Below, in pieces: positions 58,626-64,000 of a stretch of 64,000 bases of DNA. The stretch is from CF-167 sp963695195 (GTDB lineage Bacteria > Chloroflexota > Limnocylindria > QHBO01). The stretch is taken from positions 868,001 to 932,000 of the forward strand of contig CAVOGE010000007.1 of assembly GCA_963695195.1 (NCBI GenBank), given 5' to 3'. The notes under the pieces were generated by a model, which had not been told where the DNA came from, ran no database searches, and saw nothing but the letters and a program-made list of their open reading frames with translations. Within the stretch, counting starts at the first letter, position 1. The number at the start of each line of letters is the position of its first letter. Made by a program: the position numbers and the translations under genes.

Positions 58626-58816
58626 GTGCTGTTCAACATCGACCTGGCCCGGATGGGGCACCGGCACGGCGACCAGTGGGTCGAAATGGCCCGACGAGCG
58701 ACCACCCGCCTGATTCGCGCGATCCCGAGCGCCGGCTGCCCGGCGGGGAGCAGGTCTACAAGTGCGAGGGATGCGACGAGGAGGTCCGGATGATGCCTCC
58801 CGCCACGGCGGGCTGA
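58626..58816 (+). pseudogene. Frameshifted small zinc-ribbon-like protein
   Basis: The GTG at 58626 (GAGGAGG just upstream) starts MLFNIDLARMGHRHGDQWVEMA. That frame then turns to nonsense, while another frame continues with DPERRLPGGEQVYKCEGCDEEVRMM and stops at 58816. Together they look like one small protein of about 60 aa ending in a CxxC ribbon, split by a -1 (or +2) shift between about 58695 and 58725. I recall similar small proteins in high-G+C bacteria, but function is unknown. Confidence 0.5.
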
Positions 58817-58904
58817 TAACCGACCACTTCGGACGCAGTGGCAGCGGCCGATCGAGCATCCGCAGCTCGTCGCATCGGGCGGCGACACCGGTCGCCAGAC
58901 GGCG

Positions 58905-60285
58905 TTACGTCGGGCGGATGTTGTGGTTGGCGCGGAAGACGTTGTCGGGGTCGTAGCGTCGCTTGAGCTCGCGCAGTCGTGCGTAGGAGGGTGCCGGGTA
59001 GGCGTCGCTGACGGCATCCGTGCCCTCGTCGCCCATGAAGTTGACATAGGTCGCCGTCCCGTCCGCGGGCAGGTCGGCGCGGAAGGCTGCGGTCCAAGCC
59101 TCGTTGGCGGCCGCACGGGCCAGGCCCTTGTCGGGCGTGACGAGCCACAGCAGAGCGGGCCGATCGCGCCAGCCGAAGGCGGTCGCGTCACCTGGGACGC
59201 GCGCCATCGCGCCGCCGAGGACGCGAAGCTGGACGATCCCTTCGGGTGCGCCGGGTTCCGTGAGCCGGCGCTGGATCACGTCGACCATCGCGTCGTCGAG
59301 GGCGTCGAGGAACAGGGCGCGGCTCGAGATGGCCCAGGTCGGTCCCTCGTCGGGATCGGCCGGGGTGAACAGGTCCGGGTACGGCTTCCGGGTGACGGTG
59401 TCGCTGATCGGCGATTCGAGGGCACGCAGCGGCGCCAGCGCCCGCTCACCGGCGTCCGGCGGGCCCGACCACGCGACCGAGAGGTAGACGACCGGGCGTC
59501 CACGGTGCTCGTCGGGGATCGCTGGGTCGGGTGGTGCGAGCATGATGGTCGGCATTGCGGTCAGCTCGTCGGGGGCGGCGAGCAGCACGGGGACCAGGCT
59601 GCGGAGCACGTCGCGGGGTCGCCGGCAAGAGGATATCGCCCGCGAGGACGGCGCCCAGCGGGTGGAGCCGGAATTGCAGGCGGGTCACGACGCCGAAGTT
59701 TGCCCCCGCACCGCGGACGGCCCAGAAGAGGTCGGGTTCCTCGACGGCGCTGGCGATCCGTCGCCGGCCGTCCGCCGTGACGATCTCGACCGCGAGCAGG
59801 CTGTCGATCGTCATCCCGTGCTTTCGCACCAGCCAGCCCACGCCGCCGCCGAGCGTGATCCCGGCAACGCCGACGGATCCGGTGTCCCCGAATGGAGTCA
59901 CGAGCCCGTACGCATGGGTGGCGCTCGTGTACTCGCCGGCGAGTACGCCCGCGTCGGCCCAGGCCGTCCGCTCATCGGCGTCGATCGCCACGCCCCGCAT
60001 CGCTGACAGGTCCAGGAGGAGCGCTCCGTCGCCCGTGCTGTGGCCCCCCATGCTGTGGCCGCCAGCTCGCACGACCAGCGGCAGGCCGCGGTCCTGGGCA
60101 TGCGCGACCACGAGGGCCACGTCGTCCGCGTCAATCGGGCGGACGATCAGGGCGGGATGCCGGTCTACGGCCGCGTTGTGGACCCGGCGGGCTCGGTCGT
60201 AGTCATCGGCGTCGGGCGCGATCACCCGGCCCCGAAACGCCGGGCCGAGCTCCGTTGCGCGCCGTGCGGTCTCCTCAGGCATCAC
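58905..60285 (-). pseudogene. FAD-linked oxidase (BBE/berberine-bridge type), frameshifted
   Basis: The N-terminal frame (start 60285 GTG or 60282 ATG) codes a PCMH-type FAD domain with RAGGHSMGGHSTGDGALLLDL, whose histidine binds FAD, and FWAVRGAGANFGVVTRL. Near 59610-59625, in a run of four C, the protein continues in another frame as DVLRSLVPVLLAAPDELTA to the BBE end RYDPDNVFRANHNIRP. One extra base accounts for the break. The joined protein of about 455 aa would oxidise alcohols or sugars. Decay and sequencing error are both possible. Confidence 0.75.
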
Positions 60286-60331
60286 GGTCGATTGCTCCTT
60301 TTCTGCCGCGCCGGTGTTGCCCGAATGAGAG

Positions 60332-60403
60332 AGGGCCGTGTGGGATTCGAACCCACGACACGAGGATTAAAAGTCCCCTGCTCTACCCCTGAGCTAACGG
60401 CCC
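60332..60403 (-). tRNA. tRNA-Lys (anticodon TTT)
   Basis: The minus strand folds into a full cloverleaf: acceptor stem GGGCCGT/ACGGCCC, D stem GCTC/GAGC, anticodon loop CTTTTAA and T loop TTCGAAT with a GTGGG/CCCAC stem. CCA is not encoded. The base after the acceptor stem (discriminator) is T, whereas A is common for lysine tRNAs. Confidence 0.95.
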
Positions 60404-60453
60404 GTCGCTGAGGATACCCATCGGTGCGGCCGATGGCGTGCGATCATCGGTCC

Positions 60454-61371
60454 ATGCGACGAATCCTGCTGTGGATGGCGCGCAATCGATTCCTGAAGCG
60501 CACTCTGCCGCGCCTCTGGTTCGTGCGCCGCGCCACCCGCCGATTCATGCCCGGCGAGACGATGGAGGCGGCCCTGGACGCCGCCGAGGCATTCCGGCCA
60601 CACGGGATGGGGGTCCTCTTCACGCGCCTCGGCGAGAACCTGACCGATCTGTCCGAGGCACAGGCGGTGGCCGACCACTACCACGACCTGATGCGCAAGA
60701 TTGCAGCACGCGGCATGGATGCGCAGATCAGCGTCAAGCCGACCCAACTCGGCCTCGATCTTGACCGTGAGACCGCCCTCGGGCACCTGCGCGGCCTGGC
60801 CACGCATGCAGGTGAGATGAACGGGACGCTCTACATCGACATGGAGGGCAGTCCCTACACCGATGCGACCCTCGATCTGTACCGGTCGCTGAAGGAGACC
60901 CATCCCAACGTCGGCATCTGCCTGCAGGCGTATCTGCGCCGCACCCCGGCCGATGTGGAATCCCTGCTGCCGCTCCACCCGTCGATCCGCCTGGTGAAGG
61001 GCGCATACGACGAGCCGAAGACGATCGCCTTCCGCCGCAAGAACGAGGTGAACGAGGCCTACCACGGTCTCTGCGTCCAGATGCTGCCCCACGCCGCCCG
61101 CGGTGAGCTGCGGCTGGGGCTCGGCACGCACGACTCGGAGTTGATCGAACGCGTCGCCGAGTCGGCGCGCGGTGCCGGTTTCACGACCGACGCGATCGAA
61201 GTCGAGATGCTCTACGGAATTCGCCACGGCGAGCAGCTGCGCCTCGCGAAGGAGGGCTATCGGGTCTTGACCCTGATCGCCTACGGCGAGGCGTGGTACC
61301 CGTGGTACATGCGACGATTGGCCGAGCGCCCGGCCAACGTGCTCTTCGCGCTGCGCCAGATCTTCGGCTAG
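60454..61371 (+). CDS. Proline dehydrogenase
   Basis: 305 aa from ATG 60454, the size of stand-alone PRODH enzymes. The TIM-barrel motifs are ISVKPTQLGLD, LYIDMEGSPY, RLVKGAY, EMLYGIR and the substrate-binding end YPWYMRRLAERPAN. It oxidises proline to pyrroline-5-carboxylate with FAD and gives electrons to quinone at the membrane face. The next gene starts 45 nt downstream. Confidence 0.95.
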   Translation: MRRILLWMARNRFLKRTLPRLWFVRRATRRFMPGETMEAALDAAEAFRPHGMGVLFTRLGENLTDLSEAQAVADHYHDLMRKIAARGMDAQISVKPTQLGLDLDRETALGHLRGLATHAGEMNGTLYIDMEGSPYTDATLDLYRSLKETHPNVGICLQAYLRRTPADVESLLPLHPSIRLVKGAYDEPKTIAFRRKNEVNEAYHGLCVQMLPHAARGELRLGLGTHDSELIERVAESARGAGFTTDAIEVEMLYGIRHGEQLRLAKEGYRVLTLIAYGEAWYPWYMRRLAERPANVLFALRQIFG

Positions 61372-61416
61372 GTGCTGCGCGGCAAGGTCAACCGAAGACA
61401 AGCGCGGAGTTTCAAG

Positions 61417-62652
61417 ATGCGAGTCCTCCTGGTCGGGGTCGGAACGGTTGGCGAGGCGATCGCCAGGATGAGTGCCCAGCGCGACTGGTGCGAGACGATG
61501 GTGCTTGCCGACTACGACCTGGCGCGGGCCACCGCGCTGCAGGCCCAGATCGGCGACACGGAGCGCTTCCCGGCCGAGAAGATCGACGCGGGCGATTCCG
61601 CGGCGGTGGCCGAGCTGGCACGGCGACACCGGGTCGACCTGGTGATGAACGCCGTTGACCCGCGCTTCGTCATGCCGCTCTTCGACGGGGCGCTCGCGGC
61701 CGGCGTCAACTACATGGACATGGCCACCAGCCTGTCGCGACCGCATCCGACCGACCCGTTCCGGCTTCCCGGCGTGAAGCTCGCCGATGAGCAGTTCGCC
61801 CGCGCCGGCGAGTGGGAGTCCGCTGGGCGCTTCGCGCTGCTGGGGATGGGCATGGACCCCGGCCTGACCGACGTCTTCGCCGCGCATGCCGCCAAGCACC
61901 TGTTCGACGAGGTGCACGAGGTGCACATCCGCGACGGCGGCGATCTGCACCTGCCCGGGTATGCGTTCGCGCCGGTCTTCAGCATCTGGACCACGATCGA
62001 GGAGTGCCTCAACCCGCCGGTCGAGTGGGACGGCGCAAAGGGCGACTGGATCACCACCGAGCCGTTCAGTGCCGCGGAGCAGTTCCCCTTCCCGGAGGGG
62101 ATCGGTCCGATCGAGTGCGTGAACGTGGAGCACGAGGAGGTGCTCCTGGTGCCCCGCTACCTGAAGGGCGTGCGGCGCGTCACCTTCAAGTACGCGCTCG
62201 GCGCCGACTTCATCGCGAAGCTCCAGTTCCTCCACGACATCGGTCTGGACCGCGTGGAGCCGGTCAAGGTCCGCGGGATGGATGTTTCGCCCCGTGACGT
62301 GGTGGCCGCGGTGGTGCCCGATCCGATCACCCTGGGCGACAAGTTCCGCGGCCGGGCGGTGGTCGGCACCTGGGTGATCGGCACCAAGGATGGCAAGCCG
62401 CGCGAGGTGTACCTCTACCAGATGGCCGATGCCGAGGAGACGCTGCGCACCACCGGATCGCAGGTGGTCGGCTGGCAGACCGGCTTCAACCCGGTGATCG
62501 CCATGGAGCTGCTCGCCAGCGGGGCCTGGTCGGGAACCGGCGTGGTGGCCCCGGAGGCGCTCGACCCGGACCCGTACCTGGCGCTGCTGGACCATTACGG
62601 GATCCACCACGCCATGGTCGAGATGGAGCCGGGTGCGCACCGGCCAACCTAG
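61417..62652 (+). CDS. Saccharopine dehydrogenase-like NAD(P)-dependent oxidoreductase
   Basis: 411 aa from ATG 61417, with GGAG 7-8 nt upstream. The nucleotide-binding motif is VLLVGVGTVGEAIARM at the N-terminus; NYMDMATSLS and LLGMGMDPGLTDVFAAHA follow, as in the LYS9/LYS1-type family. It would act on an amino-acid-derived substrate of the lysine or carboxynorspermidine type. Pairing with proline dehydrogenase suggests amino-acid breakdown, but the substrate is not known. Confidence 0.85.
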   Translation: MRVLLVGVGTVGEAIARMSAQRDWCETMVLADYDLARATALQAQIGDTERFPAEKIDAGDSAAVAELARRHRVDLVMNAVDPRFVMPLFDGALAAGVNYMDMATSLSRPHPTDPFRLPGVKLADEQFARAGEWESAGRFALLGMGMDPGLTDVFAAHAAKHLFDEVHEVHIRDGGDLHLPGYAFAPVFSIWTTIEECLNPPVEWDGAKGDWITTEPFSAAEQFPFPEGIGPIECVNVEHEEVLLVPRYLKGVRRVTFKYALGADFIAKLQFLHDIGLDRVEPVKVRGMDVSPRDVVAAVVPDPITLGDKFRGRAVVGTWVIGTKDGKPREVYLYQMADAEETLRTTGSQVVGWQTGFNPVIAMELLASGAWSGTGVVAPEALDPDPYLALLDHYGIHHAMVEMEPGAHRPT

Positions 62653-62663
62653 CGGCATCGGCC

Positions 62664-62692
62664 TAGACTGGTCTCGAACACCCACCAGGAGA
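62664..62692 (+). promoter_or_regulatory. TAGACT -10 box and AGGAGA ribosome-binding site
   Basis: TAGACT (62664-62669) would start transcription near 62676. AGGAGA (62687-62692) lies 9 nt before ATG 62702. Confidence 0.4.
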
Positions 62693-62701
62693 TCAAGACC
62701 G

Positions 62702-63052
62702 ATGAATGTCGATGAGCTGCTCAGTGGAGCACGTGACGTGATGACGGTGAAGCGCGTCTACGGCGACCCGATCGAGCGTGATGGCGTGATGATCATCCCC
62801 GCAGCGAACGTGGCCGGTGGCGGCGGTGGCGGTGGCGACAAGGAGAACAACGGCGGCGGCGGCTTTGGCGTGACCGCCTCGCCGGCCGGCGCATGGGTAA
62901 TTCGTGACGGCGAGGTCGCTTGGGAGCCCGCGGTGGACGCCACGCGTATCGCCACGCTGGGCATGGTCGTGGCGATCATCTTCCTGCTCGTCGTCCGCTC
63001 GATCGCCAAGGGTCGCGCCAAGGTCAAGCTACAGGCCGCGAAAGCGCGGTAG
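62702..63052 (+). CDS. GerW/YtfJ-like protein
   Basis: 116 aa. The pattern MNVDELLSGARDVMTVKRVYG, a GVMIIP strand, a Gly-rich stretch (residues 39-58), GVTASPAGAWVI and a C-terminal hydrophobic segment (about 85-100) is that of the YtfJ/GerW family. In Bacillus the protein is linked to spores, but relatives are common in non-spore-formers. It is followed by a strong hairpin. Confidence 0.82.
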   Translation: MNVDELLSGARDVMTVKRVYGDPIERDGVMIIPAANVAGGGGGGGDKENNGGGGFGVTASPAGAWVIRDGEVAWEPAVDATRIATLGMVVAIIFLLVVRSIAKGRAKVKLQAAKAR

Positions 63053-63084
63053 CGGCTGCCCCCGAGTGACTCGCACCGGGCAAG

Positions 63085-63116
63085 ACGAAAGCCGCCTGGG
63101 GGGAGGCGGCTTTCGT
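63085..63116. terminator. Bidirectional hairpin terminator
   Basis: A perfect 13-bp stem (63085-63097 with 63104-63116) with a loop of six G. It follows the GerW-like gene on the plus strand and the initiator tRNA on the minus strand, so it can serve both. Confidence 0.65.
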
Positions 63117-63132
63117 GCGTAACTGACGTTGG

Positions 63133-63204
<72 letters not shown>

Positions 63205-63214
63205 TGCCCGATGG

Positions 63215-63220
63215 TAGTCT
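63215..63220 (+). promoter_or_regulatory. -10 box TAGTCT upstream of the VOC gene
   Basis: TAGTCT lies just outside the tRNA gene; a start near 63227 gives a leader of about 35 nt with an AGGAG ahead of GTG 63262. Confidence 0.35.
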
Positions 63221-63261
63221 CCGCCACGGTATCGGTCAAACATCCTCGAGGAGACTGCCAG

Positions 63262-63645
63262 GTGGGCGGCGACGAGTTCGGGCTGCGGGAGATCGGGCAG
63301 ATCAGGGTGCAGGTGACCGATGTGGATCGGTCGGTCGCCTTCTACCGGAACGTGCTGGGCGTCCCATTCCTGTTCGCATTCCCCGGGATGGCGTTCTTCG
63401 ACCTCGACGGCGTGCGGCTGATGCTGGTCGAGCCAGAGGGACGTGCATTTGGTGGCGAGTCGGCGATCTACTACCGGGTCGCCGACATCGGTCTGGCCGT
63501 GCGGACACTCGAGGCGCGCGGTGTGACCTTCGACGACCAGCCCCACGTGGTCCATCGGGACCCCGAGTACGACCTGTGGATGGCCTTCTTCCGCGATCCC
63601 GACGGTAACGTGCTGGCGCTGATGAGTGAGGTGCCTACTCGGTAG
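63262..63645 (+). CDS. VOC (glyoxalase/bleomycin-resistance) family protein
   Basis: 127 aa from GTG 63262; GAGGAG lies about 8 nt upstream, whereas a longer frame would run through the tRNA gene. It has the paired beta-alpha-beta-beta-beta units: QIRVQVTDVDRSVAFYRNVLG then FFDLDGVRLMLVEPEG, and VADIGLAVRTLEARG then DYxxWMAFFRDPDGN. The late glutamate/asparagine metal site looks partly kept. Members include glyoxalase I-type and antibiotic-binding proteins; substrate unknown. Confidence 0.9.
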   Translation: MGGDEFGLREIGQIRVQVTDVDRSVAFYRNVLGVPFLFAFPGMAFFDLDGVRLMLVEPEGRAFGGESAIYYRVADIGLAVRTLEARGVTFDDQPHVVHRDPEYDLWMAFFRDPDGNVLALMSEVPTR

Positions 63646-63652
63646 CGTCGGC

Positions 63653-63658
63653 TACAAT
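63653..63658 (+). promoter_or_regulatory. -10 box TACAAT upstream of the oxidase gene
   Basis: TACAAT is close to consensus. It would give a leader of about 75 nt before ATG 63740; GGAGG lies at 63722-63726. Confidence 0.4.
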
Positions 63659-63739
63659 GCCGCCGGGTTCGTGCGTGGCGCGGCCCGCACCGAACCGGAC
63701 GCACCAATCCGCTGTTCCGCTGGAGGCCTGCACGCGCCG

Positions 63740-64000
63740 ATGGCAGTGAATCCCAAGAAGCTGCGACCCTACGACGCTCCCGCTCGGCGTCGCATGCCGC
63801 TGATCCCCGACGGACCTGATGCGGCAGCTACGATCTTCCTGGTGGCCGCGATCGTCTGGTTGGTGGCGGCCACCGGCATCGGGCTCCTCTGGGCGGGGAT
63901 GCAGCTCTTCCCCGATCTGCTGAGCCTGACGCTGAGCGTCCCCACCTTCAGCGGCACGCTGGACATCGTCATGAGCCCCGCCACGGTCGGCTCGGGGTTC
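63740..64000 (+). CDS. Heme-copper oxidase subunit I, N-terminus (3' truncated by window edge)
   Basis: The first 87 residues of an open frame that runs off the right edge. A basic Pro-rich start is followed by DAAATIFLVAAIVWLVAATGIGLL, one membrane helix, then LFPDLL and another hydrophobic stretch. This is the usual opening of cbb3/ba3-type cytochrome oxidase subunit I. GGAGG lies 13 nt before the ATG, a long spacing. It fits the bc complex and Ccm system in the same window as the terminal oxidase; without the heme ligands the call stays tentative. Confidence 0.55.
   Translation, partial: MAVNPKKLRPYDAPARRRMPLIPDGPDAAATIFLVAAIVWLVAATGIGLLWAGMQLFPDLLSLTLSVPTFSGTLDIVMSPATVGSGF

Noticed and set aside
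60394..62685. Open frame of 763 codons antisense to proline dehydrogenase and the saccharopine dehydrogenase-like gene
   Set aside because: Both plus-strand genes are clear and the antisense frame runs into the tRNA region.

Overview
This is a high-G+C bacterial chromosome window with tightly packed genes. Many neighbouring genes share ATGA or GTGA stop/start overlaps. There are no phage genes, no insertion sequences and no CRISPR array. The gene set suggests a free-living aerobe of the phylum Chloroflexota, probably a Limnocylindria/Ellin6529-like lineage. That placement is an inference from three things: a split b6-type cytochrome b, Ku-type end joining, and recurrent TANNNT boxes about 6 nt upstream of start codons, which imply leaderless mRNAs. 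An actinobacterial or other high-G+C origin cannot be excluded without a marker-gene tree.

Left part (1-13.9 kb). A 5'-truncated ATP-dependent DNA ligase is followed by an internally duplicated unknown protein, a NERD-like membrane protein, an OsmC protein, the end-joining protein Ku and, directly behind Ku, a ligase-like protein that has lost its catalytic residues. On the minus strand lie a coupled rhodanese / WYL regulator / CYTH operon (the CYTH gene is frameshifted), a lipoprotein, a large HTH-GAF-GGDEF diguanylate cyclase and a GIDE-like membrane protein. A secreted propeller-like protein and an M23 peptidase follow on the plus strand.

14-28 kb. A TPP riboswitch precedes a thiamine salvage operon (thiamine diphosphokinase, YkoE, YkoD, YkoC). 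Then come a DAO-type oxidase, an alpha/beta hydrolase without its nucleophile, a peroxiredoxin, two mini membrane proteins, an SbcD/SbcC (YhaO/YhaN)-like pair, a PIG-L deacetylase and a lipoprotein transpeptidase (PBP).

28-34 kb is a respiratory operon. It encodes a GltD-like flavoprotein carrying ferredoxin clusters, a split cytochrome b, a Rieske protein, a membrane-anchored di-heme cytochrome c and small membrane proteins. It starts at a near-consensus promoter. The full cytochrome c maturation set (ccmA-I, 42-49 kb) and the start of a heme-copper oxidase subunit I at the right edge fit the same aerobic electron-transport chain. Between them lie central-carbon genes (class II aldolase, aminotransferase, transketolase-like enzyme), an A-type Fe-S carrier and a large inverted repeat.

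49-57.5 kb is a complete phosphate regulon on the minus strand: a DUF47 protein, the Pit transporter, pstSCAB, phoU, phoB and phoR. A Pho-box-like array of direct repeats precedes pstS. From 57.6 to 60.3 kb the sequence is decaying: a PhoX fragment, a frameshifted zinc-ribbon gene and a frameshifted FAD-linked oxidase. The right end holds tRNA-Lys, proline dehydrogenase with a saccharopine-dehydrogenase-like enzyme, a GerW/YtfJ-like protein, initiator tRNA-Met, a VOC protein and the truncated oxidase gene.
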